Source: Calorimonas adulescens
GTDB lineage: Bacteria > Bacillota > Thermoanaerobacteria > Thermoanaerobacterales > UBA4877
Reading direction: 5' to 3'
DNA length: 64,000 nucleotides
NCBI RefSeq assembly: GCF_008274215.1
Contig: NZ_VTPS01000004.1
Coordinates: 85,712 to 149,711, forward strand
A model generated the notes under the pieces. The model saw nothing but the letters and a program-made list of their open reading frames with translations. It had not been told where the DNA came from and did not search any database. Position 1 is the stretch's first letter, and each line of letters opens with the position of its first letter. This document shows positions 43,390 to 52,560 of the stretch, piece after piece. Made by a program: the position numbers and the translations under genes.

Positions 43390-44034
43390 ATCTGACATTT
43401 TACTTTTATACAAAATATATGAGTATATTGTCACAATGAGAGAAGCAGCAATAATGCCTCCTATTTCTGACATGGCAGCAAATTTACTATTTATAAGCAA
43501 TAGAAAAAGGCCGAGAATTCCCACCAGCACAAAAAGCCAGCCACCGAGTCTATGTGTTTTTTTCCATACATCATCATCAGAAAGTGTCCATGGATTTTTT
43601 ATTCCAACGAAGAAGTTTGGTCTTATCCTTGTGAGCACATTACCTAGGATAATGAACAACAAGGATAGTCCTATGGTCATATAAGCAGTCATGTCAATCT
43701 TATAGCCCAATGAGGCAGATAGAACTATTACATGCATGGCAGTCAAAAAAGCAAATATTGCTATTATAATAGTATCATAAGCCCCTTCAAATTTTTTATA
43801 GTTCTTTCTTCTGGGGTCTATGTTGGGAAGGTATATAAATAGGGGATAAAATATTAAAAGCATAATAGGTATCATAAAGGCACCTTGAAACTTACCGGCA
43901 TAGCTATCTATTTCCCCATGGTAATTCCAGTGCACCGGCATCTTATCCGGCAGGATTGGATACACGATCATTGTAAGTATAAAGCTTAACGCAACAAATC
44001 CCAATAATATCCATTTAGTCTTGTTTATCTTCAT
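43387..44034 (-). CDS. SdpI-family (DUF1648) membrane protein
   Basis: A 215-residue membrane protein with about six helices. The DUF1648 motif YPILPDKMPVHWNYHGEID is near residue 25, and an SdpI-like C-terminal part carries FFVGIKNPWTLSDDDVWKKTHRLGGWLF near 140. In Bacillus, SdpI gives immunity to the toxin SdpC and titrates its repressor SdpR at the membrane. No sdpC-like toxin gene is in the window. I start at ATG 44034, with GAAGGAA at good spacing. It overlaps the regulator gene by 20 bases. Confidence 0.9.
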   Translation of the reverse strand: MKINKTKWILLGFVALSFILTMIVYPILPDKMPVHWNYHGEIDSYAGKFQGAFMIPIMLLIFYPLFIYLPNIDPRRKNYKKFEGAYDTIIIAIFAFLTAMHVIVLSASLGYKIDMTAYMTIGLSLLFIILGNVLTRIRPNFFVGIKNPWTLSDDDVWKKTHRLGGWLFVLVGILGLFLLLINSKFAAMSEIGGIIAASLIVTIYSYILYKSKMSD

Positions 44035-44311
44035 TTCTATCATTCCTTCCTGGCTGAAGATAATTTAACATAATTGAGAGCATCTCCTCTATCACTGTCG
44101 TATTCAGGGAATAGTATATGTTTTGTCCCTTTCTCTCATCCAATATGAGGTCTGCCTGCTTCAAGATATTGAGGTGGTGAGAGATACTTGGCTTTGTAAT
44201 ATTAAACCTATCGGCTATTTCTCCTGCTGTCATGTCTCTATCATGCAGCATTTCAAGTATTTTTCTTCTATTAGGGTCAGAAAGAGCTTTAAAAATTTCA
44301 TTTATTTTCAT
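44015..44311 (-). CDS. ArsR-family autorepressor (SdpR-like)
   Basis: A 98-residue winged-helix DNA-binding protein: IFKALSDPNRRKILEMLHDRDMTAGEIADRF, then the recognition helix region NITKPSISHHLNILKQADLILDERKGQNIYYSLN. No metal-binding cysteines are visible, which fits SdpR-type rather than metal-sensing ArsR proteins. It is coupled to the SdpI-like gene, and a palindrome lies 13 bases upstream of its start. The pair is probably self-repressing until the membrane partner sequesters the repressor. Confidence 0.92.
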   Translation of the reverse strand: MKINEIFKALSDPNRRKILEMLHDRDMTAGEIADRFNITKPSISHHLNILKQADLILDERKGQNIYYSLNTTVIEEMLSIMLNYLQPGRNDRNEDKQD

Positions 44312-44323
44312 TTAATCGCCTCT

Positions 44324-44345
44324 TAGATATTTAGAAAAATATCTA
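44324..44345. promoter_or_regulatory. Palindromic operator of the ArsR/SdpI pair
   Basis: TAGATATTT (44324-44332), 4 bases, AAATATCTA (44337-44345): a perfect 9-bp inverted repeat upstream of the ArsR-type gene. The sequence suits an ArsR-family dimer and probably overlaps the promoter. Confidence 0.75.
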
Positions 44346-44429
44346 AATATATTATATGCTCCTATCAATGAAAAATCAATGCTAAACTGCTGCAAATGAT
44401 CCTAATCACGCCTTAAGTCGGGTTTTCCA

Positions 44430-44446
44430 AAAACCACCGTGGTTTT
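44430..44446. other. Short perfect inverted repeat in the gap before the DUF362 gene
   Basis: AAAACCAC-C-GTGGTTTT. It lies in the 44346-44919 gap, which otherwise holds the eda remnant. No function is evident. Confidence 0.4.
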
Positions 44447-44554
44447 AGATTTGGAAGTGATGCTAAACATTCAATAGGTAAAGATAAAGCATACATTTTC
44501 TGCCATCATACAGATGGCAGTAACACATGCATTGAGAATAAAATCCTGAGTCTT

Positions 44555-44760
44555 CTTCCGGGTATTATGACACCCACAGAAGCAATGACAGCCCGGGAAA
44601 ATGGCGTACAGATTGTTAAAGTGTTTCCTGCCGGAGTCTTGGGTCCAAACTATATAAAACAGTTAAAGGGGCCCCTATCTCAGATTGATATGATGGCAGT
44701 CGGAGGGGTAAATCTTGACAACTTTAGCGATTTTATAAAGGTCAGGCTATCAATGATAAG
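44555..44760 (+). pseudogene. Fragment of a KDPG aldolase-like gene
   Basis: From about 44558 the frame reads PGIMTPTEAMTARENGVQIVKVFPAG and continues GPNYIKQLKGPLSQIDMMAVGGV, clearly the C-terminal third of an Eda-type aldolase including the Schiff-base Lys in VKVFPAG. The N-terminal two thirds are missing and the similarity breaks near 44745. Upstream the same frame is open for about 50 codons with no resemblance to Eda. A 95-codon open frame from ATG 44567 exists, but a complete aldolase fold does not. Confidence 0.85.
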
Positions 44761-44919
44761 TTTGCTTCACTTTTTGTGGAGAGTGAGCTGTTATATCACC
44801 AAGTATGGCTATGAAATTGCTGCATTACCTTATGGTACGCTATTTTCTTTGTAGTTGATTTATGCTATTATTTAGTATGTTATTGTTTAATCTGATATCA
44901 TAAGAAAGGGTGGGGGAAA

Positions 44920-46029
44920 ATGAAGGCGAAGGTATATTTTGCTAATCTCAGGGCTACATCCAGAGCTACCAGCCTGGTAAATAAGGTAGGAATGCTCTTT
45001 GAGGTGGCAGGCTTTAAGGATATAATAGTTCCCAATGAACCTGTAGCCGTAAAGATGCATTTTGGTGAAAAGGGAAACACCGCATTTTTAAACCCTATAT
45101 ATGTGAGGGAAGTGGTAAACAGGATAAAGAAATATAAGGGTAAGCCATTCCTTACTGATGCCAATACACTGTATAAAGGCAGCAGGAGCAACAGCGTTGA
45201 CCATATTAATACGGCCATTGAGAACGGGTTTGCTTATGCTGTTGTAAATGCACCCATAATCATCTCCGATGGCATATTCAGCCAGAACTTTGTAGAGGTG
45301 GAGATTAACAAAAAGCATTTTGATAAGGTAAAGATAGCTTCTGACATTTTTTATACTCAGTCTATGATGGTGCTTGCACACTTTAAGGGACATGATACAG
45401 CAGGCTTTGGTGGTGCTATTAAGAGCCTCGGCATGGGTTGTGCCTCTGCTGCAGGCAAACAGCAACAGCATTCAACAGCCAAGCCACACTCAGTAAGTAA
45501 ATGCAGGACATGTCGTGTCTGTGCACAGTGGTGTCCAACTAATGCCATAACAGTGCTGGAGGATAGAATATCCATAGACCAGGAAAAGTGCAATGGTTGT
45601 GGAGAGTGCATACCATTATGCCCGGATAGGGCTATAGAGCCAGAATGGGGTACAAAGATGGACGAATTTGTTGAGAGGATGACGGAGTATGCCTATGGCG
45701 CTATGAAAGGAAAGGAAGGCAGGCTTGGATTTATTAACTTTGTCATGGATGTATCGCCACTGTGCGACTGTACTCCCTGGAGCGATGTACCTATTGTACC
45801 GGATATAGGCATACTGGCTTCTACTGATCCTGTGGCAATAGATCAGGCCAGCATGGATCTGGTAAACAAGGCTCAGGCTATGGTCGGTTCAGTGTTGGAC
45901 GGCCATTATCACGAAGGGCAGGATAAATTTGAAGCAGCTAATCCTGATACCAAAGGCTATTTGCAGTTATCCTATGCCGAGCAGCTGGGCATGGGGTCCA
46001 GGGATTATGAACTGGTAGAGGTAATATAA
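44920..46029 (+). CDS. DUF362 domain protein with two 4Fe-4S clusters
   Basis: A 369-residue protein: a DUF362 domain (about 1-185; VKMHFGEKGNTAFLNPIYVREV, FLTDANTLYKGSRSNSVDH, HFKGHDTAGFGGAIKSLGMG) followed by a bacterial ferredoxin insert with two CxxCxxCxxxC-type motifs (CRTCRVCAQWCPTNAI near 195; CNGCGECIPLCPDRAI near 225), then a return to DUF362-type sequence. Such proteins are common in anaerobes and are presumed electron carriers or Fe-S cluster proteins; the reaction is unknown. A decayed copy is found at 41.7 kb. Confidence 0.9.
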   Translation: MKAKVYFANLRATSRATSLVNKVGMLFEVAGFKDIIVPNEPVAVKMHFGEKGNTAFLNPIYVREVVNRIKKYKGKPFLTDANTLYKGSRSNSVDHINTAIENGFAYAVVNAPIIISDGIFSQNFVEVEINKKHFDKVKIASDIFYTQSMMVLAHFKGHDTAGFGGAIKSLGMGCASAAGKQQQHSTAKPHSVSKCRTCRVCAQWCPTNAITVLEDRISIDQEKCNGCGECIPLCPDRAIEPEWGTKMDEFVERMTEYAYGAMKGKEGRLGFINFVMDVSPLCDCTPWSDVPIVPDIGILASTDPVAIDQASMDLVNKAQAMVGSVLDGHYHEGQDKFEAANPDTKGYLQLSYAEQLGMGSRDYELVEVI

Positions 46030-46031
46030 AT

Positions 46032-46063
46032 AAAAGGGGTAAAAGGCCCCTTTGTCATTTTTT
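46032..46063. terminator. Terminator between the convergent DUF362 and ATPase genes
   Basis: AAAAGGGG / CCCCTTT stem with T-rich ends on both sides; the minus-strand copy ends TTTTATTTAT. It serves both converging genes. Confidence 0.75.
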
Positions 46064-48730
46064 AAATATGTTGTTTAAGGCAAACTCGATGGTAGAGAAC
46101 ACAATCACTATTGCCCAGCTGTCGAGGTTTAAAGGCGTTGTTTTAAATATAAGGCGTAGTGGGGGTATGTAAAGCACAATAAGAAGTAATATAAATGATG
46201 ATAGGCATGCCAGTATCAAATATATGTTTTTGAAGAGGCCTGCTTCAAATATGGTGTGTGCCTCTGAGCGGCATTCCAAGGCGTTTAGAAGTTCAGCAAT
46301 TATAAGTGTAGCAAAAGATACAGTCCTGGAGAGCTCCACGTTACCATTGGATAGATATTGTGTCAAAGAAAATGCCGTTAAGCTGCTGGCGCCTATTATC
46401 AATCCTGAAAAGAGTATGTGGGGTCCGAGTCCTCTGGAAAAAATACCCTCATTTGTAGGTCGTGGAGGCTTTTCCATTATGTCTGGTTCGGGAGGATCCA
46501 TACCAAGCGCCAGGGCAGGCAGGCCGTCAGTGACAAGGTTGATCCATAAGATCTGCAAGGGTATTAAAGGTAGGGTCATGTTTATTGCTGTGGCTACAAA
46601 CATCATCAACATCTCACCTAAATTACAGGATAGAAGGTATCTTATGGATTTTCTTATGTTATCGTAGATAATCCTGCCTTCCATTATAGCCTTGACTATC
46701 GAAGTGAAGTTATCATCTAAGAGTATCATGCTGGCGGCTTCCTTTGCTACTTCTGTACCGGATTTCCCCATGGCTATACCTATGTCTGCCTCTTTCAGGG
46801 CAGGGGCATCGTTTACTCCATCTCCTGTCATGGCGACAATATAACCGTTTTTCTTTAAGGCCCTGACTATCCTGAGTTTATGGCCAGGGTTTACCCTGGC
46901 AAATACCCTGATATTTTTGACCTTTTTTTCAAATTCCTTATCGCTTAACTTATCAAGTTCTTCTCCTGTGATAGACTCATTTGTATTGTTACATATTCCT
47001 ATCTCCTTAGCTATAGCCATGGCTGTAATCCTGTGGTCTCCTGTTATCATTACGGGTATTATACCGGCACGCTTGCAGGAGAGGACTGATTCCGTTACAC
47101 CTGTGCGTGGTGGGTCTACCATGGCCATAAGGCCTAAGAAGGTCAATGAGGATTCAATCTCGGAGGGTTTCAATTCTCTGGGTATGAAATTGATTTTTTT
47201 ATAGGCCAGGCCAAGCACTCTCATGGCACTACCTGCCATCTCATTATTCACGCTTGTTATCATCCTCTTATAGGTTAAGCTAAGAGGCATTACTTTATTT
47301 TCAACCTGATAACTTGAGCACAGTTCTATAAGCCTGTCTGGAGCACCCTTTACAAATATATATATATCTCCATTGGAGGAACGAAAAATAGTGCTCATTA
47401 ATTTTCTGTCAGAGTCAAAGGGAATCTCACCCACAGGTTTAAACATGGTGAGCAGGTTCTTAGAAGTATAACCAGCCTTGTGGGCAACCACAAGCAGAGC
47501 TGTCTCAGTTGGATCGCCTACAGCCTCTACGTTGCCTTTTTTGGGGATGCGTAGCTCTGACTTGTTACATAAAACTGCTGTTTTCAAAAGCAGGTCCATA
47601 GTCGGAAAGCTGCGAATATTGGCTTTTTTACCGCTTATGGAGAAATTGCCTTGAAGATTAAAGCCGATTCCGGAGACGTCAATTATTTTATTATCTACGA
47701 AAATCTTTTTTACCGTCATTTTATTTTCGGTCAATGTACCTGTCTTATCGGAACATATCACATTGGTACAACCCAGTGTCTCCACTGCAGGTAGCCTTCT
47801 TACAAGGGCATTTCTCTTCAGCATATTCTGCACACCTATGGCAAGTGATACAGTTACAATTGCCGGTAATCCCTCAGGGATAGCAGCAACGGCCAGGCTT
47901 ATACCTGCAAAAAACATGTTGTAGGTTGACTGGCCATACAATATTCCAAGGATTATCATAATAAGGCATATACCAAGGCTTATCCCAACCAGTTCTTTAC
48001 CAATCCGGTCCAATCTTTTCTGGAGAGGGGTAGAATCATCTTTTATATCCTGAAGCATGTCTGCTATCTTTCCCATCTCCGTATTCATGCCGGTTGCAAG
48101 CACATATGCTTTTCCATTGCCGTTTACGACGGGACAACCCATATACACCATATTTTCTTTCTTTATATCTATAAACATACCTCCGGATATCTTGACTGTG
48201 GATTTATGCACAGGTAACGACTCACCTGTGAGCAGAGACTCATTGACTGTAATATTGTTTGCCTCTATCAGTGCAGCATCTGCAGGTACGACATCACCTG
48301 CCTTGATCAGTATAACATCCTGAGGCACCACCATGCTTGCCGAAATCTCCATAATTTTACCATTCCGTATGACATGAGCGCTTGGTGCTGACATTTCTTT
48401 CAATGCCTCTAAGGAACGCTCCGTCCTGTATTCCTGTATAAAGCCGAATACAGCATTAATTACTACTATTATCAATATGGCTGAGGCATCAATAATTTCA
48501 CCTAAGAAAAAAGAAATAACCGTAGCTGCGATGAGCACAAGAACTATGAAGTCGGTGAACTGGCTTAGGAATATTTCTATTGCTGTTTTCCTCTTTTTCT
48601 TCTTGAGTTCATTAGTGCCAAACTGCCTTAGCCTGGCTTCTGCTTCCATGTCTGAAAGACCATTGATATCTACATTTACATTGAAAAAATATATATCATC
48701 CTTTTCTATACCTTTATTTGTTTTTAGCAT
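46055..48730 (-). CDS. Ca2+-type P-type ATPase (P2, SERCA/PMCA-like)
   Basis: Cation-transporting ATPase of 891 residues. Order of features: N-terminal cytoplasmic region, helices 1-2, actuator domain with LLTGESLPVHK near 167, helix 4 with PEGLP (285-289), phosphorylation motif with D328 in CSDKTGTLTENK, nucleotide domain with VKGAPDRLIELC, hinge AMTGDGVNDAPALKEADIGIAMG and six C-terminal helices. Helix 4 AAIPEGLP, helix 5 NLGEMLMMF and helix 6 NLVTDGLPALALG are the Ca2+-ATPase set, so Ca2+ export is likely; Mn2+ is possible. ATG 48730 follows GAGAGGAGG. Confidence 0.94.
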   Translation of the reverse strand: MLKTNKGIEKDDIYFFNVNVDINGLSDMEAEARLRQFGTNELKKKKRKTAIEIFLSQFTDFIVLVLIAATVISFFLGEIIDASAILIIVVINAVFGFIQEYRTERSLEALKEMSAPSAHVIRNGKIMEISASMVVPQDVILIKAGDVVPADAALIEANNITVNESLLTGESLPVHKSTVKISGGMFIDIKKENMVYMGCPVVNGNGKAYVLATGMNTEMGKIADMLQDIKDDSTPLQKRLDRIGKELVGISLGICLIMIILGILYGQSTYNMFFAGISLAVAAIPEGLPAIVTVSLAIGVQNMLKRNALVRRLPAVETLGCTNVICSDKTGTLTENKMTVKKIFVDNKIIDVSGIGFNLQGNFSISGKKANIRSFPTMDLLLKTAVLCNKSELRIPKKGNVEAVGDPTETALLVVAHKAGYTSKNLLTMFKPVGEIPFDSDRKLMSTIFRSSNGDIYIFVKGAPDRLIELCSSYQVENKVMPLSLTYKRMITSVNNEMAGSAMRVLGLAYKKINFIPRELKPSEIESSLTFLGLMAMVDPPRTGVTESVLSCKRAGIIPVMITGDHRITAMAIAKEIGICNNTNESITGEELDKLSDKEFEKKVKNIRVFARVNPGHKLRIVRALKKNGYIVAMTGDGVNDAPALKEADIGIAMGKSGTEVAKEAASMILLDDNFTSIVKAIMEGRIIYDNIRKSIRYLLSCNLGEMLMMFVATAINMTLPLIPLQILWINLVTDGLPALALGMDPPEPDIMEKPPRPTNEGIFSRGLGPHILFSGLIIGASSLTAFSLTQYLSNGNVELSRTVSFATLIIAELLNALECRSEAHTIFEAGLFKNIYLILACLSSFILLLIVLYIPPLRLIFKTTPLNLDSWAIVIVFSTIEFALNNIFKK

Positions 48731-48837
48731 AACAGACCTCCTCTCATAACATTTATATTAAGACCTTATGGACTAAATAACTATATATTTTTTGTATTTA
48801 GTAGCAGGATTTAGCAGTAATGAGTCGAATAAATTTT

Positions 48838-48855
48838 ATATAAAAATTTTTATAT
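48838..48855. promoter_or_regulatory. Perfect palindrome in the divergent region before the cas operon
   Basis: ATATAAAAATTTTTATAT, an 18-bp perfect palindrome located between the divergent ATPase and cas6 genes, with a TATAAT-like box about 30 bases further towards cas6. It could be an operator or merely AT-rich promoter DNA. Confidence 0.4.
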
Positions 48856-48906
48856 TGCGGACATATCATGACATGGTGGGGTATTATAATAAAATCAGTG
48901 AAGGGG

Positions 48907-49671
48907 GTGTGGAAAATAAGGGTAGAGATAAGCTTTACAAGTAACAATGAACTGGTTTTGCCCTTAAACTACAACCATATATTACAGGCCTTCATATATA
49001 AAAATATTACAGACAAAGCCTATGCTAAATTTCTCCACGACAGGGGCTATGAGGTATACAAAAAGACTTTTAAGCTATTTACCTTTGGAAGATTGGAGGG
49101 GAGATTTAGGATTTTCCCTGGCAGGATAATGCTGTTCCCACCGCTTAAGCTTGTAGTGTCTTCTGCAGTTGATGACTTCATCAATGATTTTTGTGAGACA
49201 CTTTTGAAAAGAGATGACCAGCAGCTTTTAGATCAAAAGGTTTTTGTAGAGTCGCTGAGTGTATATGACAGAAAGATAAGAGGTAATGAAATTACTATAA
49301 AGATGTTATCCCCTCTTGTAATGTATAGTACTGTTGATATTAAAGACAAAAAGTTTACCTACTATTATTCACCATGGGATAAGGACATCTCTGGTATGTT
49401 GAAGACAAACCTTATAAAAAAATATATGGCTATAAGTGGCTGTTTCCCTGGTGGGCAAGATTTTGATATGGACACAATTGGTCCAAAGGACAACAGGTAT
49501 CAAAAGATAATAAACTATGAGGGGACCGTGATAAAGGGTTGGATGGGCATTTATAAGATAAAGGGCAGTCCTGAGCTTTTAAAGGTTGCATATGACTGCG
49601 GTCTTGGCAGTAAAAGTTCTATGGGTTTTGGATGTTGCGAAATATTAGAAGGAGGTGAGAGGGATGCTTGA
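48907..49671 (+). CDS. cas6: CRISPR endoribonuclease Cas6
   Basis: Cuts pre-crRNA within each repeat, leaving the 8-base ATTGAAAC handle typical of type I-B. The protein (about 254 residues) has the ferredoxin-like Cas6 layout: IRVEISFTSNNELVLPLNYNHILQAFIY at the N-terminus and the Gly-rich C-terminal loop YDCGLGSKSSMGFGCCEIL. The start is uncertain: GTG 48907 is close behind AAGGGGG, and ATA 48916 would have better spacing; the upstream ATG 48868 lies before a TATAAT-like box and seems too far. It overlaps cas8b by 8 bases. Confidence 0.92.
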   Translation: MWKIRVEISFTSNNELVLPLNYNHILQAFIYKNITDKAYAKFLHDRGYEVYKKTFKLFTFGRLEGRFRIFPGRIMLFPPLKLVVSSAVDDFINDFCETLLKRDDQQLLDQKVFVESLSVYDRKIRGNEITIKMLSPLVMYSTVDIKDKKFTYYYSPWDKDISGMLKTNLIKKYMAISGCFPGGQDFDMDTIGPKDNRYQKIINYEGTVIKGWMGIYKIKGSPELLKVAYDCGLGSKSSMGFGCCEILEGGERDA

Positions 49672-51640
49672 GGCGATAGAGAATTTGGGCGGCCTGGCCA
49701 TAGAGGAAAACCCCAACGATTTTTTGAGCGCAATAACCCTGGACTTGCCAAAAGAAAAAAATGGGAAAAAGCAGCATCTTATAAGGATTTATTTTGATAC
49801 GAGAAGTGATACTATATCAGTAGCCCCTAAACAGATAGATGATGGCACTAAAGATGAATACCTCTGGGTAGGAAATGCAGATGGTGCTATGAGCCCGCAG
49901 TGGTACTTTACGACAACAAATGTAGAGTATCTTTTGTCACAGACCATACCAAACTATATTGATATCCTCGATGACCCTGTGTCAAGAAAAAAGTTCGAGG
50001 TGATACGTGATAAATTTTATTATGATCTGGGAGGACAGCAGGGTAGCAGGAAAAGATACAGGTATGTGTTTAATGTGGAAAAGTATGGCCTGGCCACTGA
50101 GGGTTGGATAAAAGACACATACATGGATGAGGATAAGGGACAGGATGCCAAAAAGATGGTCTCTGAAGTCAAGAAGGTCTTTATGGACTGGGTGAAAAAG
50201 GAAACCAATCTTACTGACAAGGAAATAGCCCTCTTCACGCTGATAGTGGATGGTAAACCCCTTGTAAAGGATGACGAGTACCAGAGGCTGGTCATAAGAA
50301 AAAAGGTTGAAGACGTATTTGAAGGTGCAGAAGATGGAGTATGTTCTATCTGCAGTGAGGAGAAAAAAGTTACAGATAACACTACAAAGTTTAAGCTCAA
50401 GTACTATATGACAGACAAGAAGGGCTTTTCTTCCAATGTTTCAGGGAGGTTTATAAAAAATTTCCCAATATGCCAGGAATGCTATACAAAGGTCCTGGTA
50501 GGTGAAGCCTACACAATGAACAGGATGGGCACCCGGATTGCAGGTCTTGACCTCTATGTAATACCGGATATTCTCTTTAAACCTGATGTGGATATTTTCA
50601 ATATAGACGAATGGAGCAGTTATATAAAAAACAGCTTTAATACTGTTGTATCCAAAAAAGGTCTTGAGGATTTTGAGAGGTCTTTAAAGGGGTATATAGA
50701 TTATGAGAATTTTAAAAACAACTATATTTTAAACCTGCTGTTTTATGAGAGAAACCAGGCGGAATTCAAAGTGCTAAAACTCATCAAAGATGTGCCCCCA
50801 TCAAGGATTGATTTAATAAAAAAGCGCTTTGGCGAGGTTGAAACGGTTATGAATGGTATAATGGGGGAAGACATGGCATGGCATATAGACCTTGATAGAA
50901 TTTATCATCTTATTCCCTTAAAAAGCACGCAGAGGGATATAGAGTATAGAAAGCTACTGGAGCTTTATGATGAGATATTCTCTGACAAAATGGTTTCTTA
51001 TCAGTTTTTGGTGGGCCAGGCCGTGGAGATGAGTCAGGTTTATTATTTTAATGAGTTTGGCCAATACAATGTGAGCCTCAGAGGTGATATGGAATGGGAC
51101 ACAGCCTTTTCATACGTTATACTGCAAGAAAATATACTAATGGATGGCTTAAGAAGGCTTGGAATATTAGAGATAGGAGGCAGGGCAATGGACTATAGCA
51201 CGCTGAATGTAGACGAAAAGACAAAAGAGTTTTTACAGGAAATGAAATATGACGAACCAAAGACGGCCATGTTTTTATTTGGCAACCTCATAGCGGAAAT
51301 TGCCTCGGCGCAAAGGAGGGATGGTAAAAAGAACAAACCCATACTTAACAAGCTAAACTATCAAGGTATGAGCTGGAGTAAAATACAGAGACTTACGGGG
51401 GAAGTGTTTGAAAAACTGAGACAGTACGATGTGCTCAAATACAATGAACAGAAATGGGCAGAGTGTATCAGGCTTTTTGACATGACACGTAGTCTGTATG
51501 ACGGGAAATGGCCGTTAAATGATAGGGAAAACATATACTATATCCTTTCCGGCTATGGCTTTGCCACAGTAAGTGCAATAAAACGTGGCGGCAATAATCA
51601 AAACGATACTGAGGAGGTAACTGAAAATGAACAACAGTGA
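49664..51640 (+). CDS. cas8b: Cascade large subunit Cas8b (TM1802/Csh1 family)
   Basis: Large subunit of the type I-B effector, expected to recognise the PAM and recruit Cas3. The 658-residue protein contains a zinc-ribbon pair C227/C230 (CSICSEEKK) and C270/C273 (CQEC), a hallmark of the TM1802 family, followed by a mostly helical C-terminal half. I start at ATG 49664, with GAAGGAGGTG upstream; an in-frame GTG at 49655 overlaps that site. It overlaps cas6 by 8 and cas7 by 14 bases. Confidence 0.93.
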   Translation: MLEAIENLGGLAIEENPNDFLSAITLDLPKEKNGKKQHLIRIYFDTRSDTISVAPKQIDDGTKDEYLWVGNADGAMSPQWYFTTTNVEYLLSQTIPNYIDILDDPVSRKKFEVIRDKFYYDLGGQQGSRKRYRYVFNVEKYGLATEGWIKDTYMDEDKGQDAKKMVSEVKKVFMDWVKKETNLTDKEIALFTLIVDGKPLVKDDEYQRLVIRKKVEDVFEGAEDGVCSICSEEKKVTDNTTKFKLKYYMTDKKGFSSNVSGRFIKNFPICQECYTKVLVGEAYTMNRMGTRIAGLDLYVIPDILFKPDVDIFNIDEWSSYIKNSFNTVVSKKGLEDFERSLKGYIDYENFKNNYILNLLFYERNQAEFKVLKLIKDVPPSRIDLIKKRFGEVETVMNGIMGEDMAWHIDLDRIYHLIPLKSTQRDIEYRKLLELYDEIFSDKMVSYQFLVGQAVEMSQVYYFNEFGQYNVSLRGDMEWDTAFSYVILQENILMDGLRRLGILEIGGRAMDYSTLNVDEKTKEFLQEMKYDEPKTAMFLFGNLIAEIASAQRRDGKKNKPILNKLNYQGMSWSKIQRLTGEVFEKLRQYDVLKYNEQKWAECIRLFDMTRSLYDGKWPLNDRENIYYILSGYGFATVSAIKRGGNNQNDTEEVTENEQQ

Positions 51641-52547
51641 GATCTTATTTGTCTATGATGCAAAAATGTGCAATCCAAACGGTGACCCTGATGAGGAAAA
51701 CAGGCCGAGGATGGACTATGACAGGCAGAGGAATCTGGTAAGCGATGTAAGGCTAAAACGGTATATCAGGGACTACCTTGAAGAAAACGGATACGAAATA
51801 TATGTAACCCGCATAGATGACAGGGCCGTCACTGCGGGAGAGAGATTGAAGGCGCTACTTGGTCATGATGCCACTAATGAAGATATAGATGAGATATTAA
51901 CCAAACTCATCGATGTGAGAATGTTTGGCGCTACGATGCCTATTAAAGGCGAAAGGAGAGGAGCGGGGGCATCGCTATCCCTGACAGGACCAGTACAGTT
52001 TAACTGGGGTTATTCCATTAACAAAGTGGATCTTGTAGAGAGCAATGGCATAACCTCGCACTTTGCCTCGGAACAGGGAAGTGGACAGGGTACAATGGGT
52101 AAAGACTACAGGGTATACTATTCTCTCATTGCTTTTCATGGTATAGTCAGTGGCAAAAGAGTGCGCGAGACCAACCTTACGGATGAAGATGTATCCCTTT
52201 TGGACAAAGCACTTATAAAGTCTATACCTCTTCAAGCTACAAGGAGTAAGATAGGACAGTATCCAAGGCTGTATATGAGGGTGGAATATACATCTGATGA
52301 AGACTTTATAGGAGATCTGAGGAATTATATATCCCTTGACAGATACGAGTCCTTAAGAGAGCCATCTGATTTTGCCATGGATTTAAGCAGGCTTAAAGAT
52401 ATATTAGTAAGTAATAATAATATAATTTCAAAGATAAATCTATGGTATAGCGGTGAAATGAGGTTTACAGCAAAAGGTAAGGAAGCACCTGTAGAAGACC
52501 TTTTAGGGGAGGAACTAAAAGACAAGATAAATATCCTGGAATATTAA
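51627..52547 (+). CDS. cas7: Cascade backbone subunit Cas7 (Csh2 family)
   Basis: RNA-binding subunit that polymerises along the crRNA. The 306 residues begin with the Csh2-type sequence ILFVYDAKMCNPNGDPDEENRPR and SDVRLKRYIRDYL, with MFGATMPIKG near 96 and LTGPVQFNWGYSINKV near 112, and ALIKSIPLQATRSKIGQYPRL near 192. AACTGAGGAGG-type site and start lie inside the cas8b end, so translation is coupled. Cas5 follows 13 bases later. Confidence 0.96.
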   Translation: MNNSEILFVYDAKMCNPNGDPDEENRPRMDYDRQRNLVSDVRLKRYIRDYLEENGYEIYVTRIDDRAVTAGERLKALLGHDATNEDIDEILTKLIDVRMFGATMPIKGERRGAGASLSLTGPVQFNWGYSINKVDLVESNGITSHFASEQGSGQGTMGKDYRVYYSLIAFHGIVSGKRVRETNLTDEDVSLLDKALIKSIPLQATRSKIGQYPRLYMRVEYTSDEDFIGDLRNYISLDRYESLREPSDFAMDLSRLKDILVSNNNIISKINLWYSGEMRFTAKGKEAPVEDLLGEELKDKINILEY

Positions 52548-52560
52548 AGAGGGATTAAAA

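Noticed and set aside
44567..44854. 95-codon frame as an intact small aldolase gene
   Set aside because: It holds only the C-terminal third of KDPG aldolase and then loses similarity; it cannot form the barrel, so it is listed as a pseudogene.
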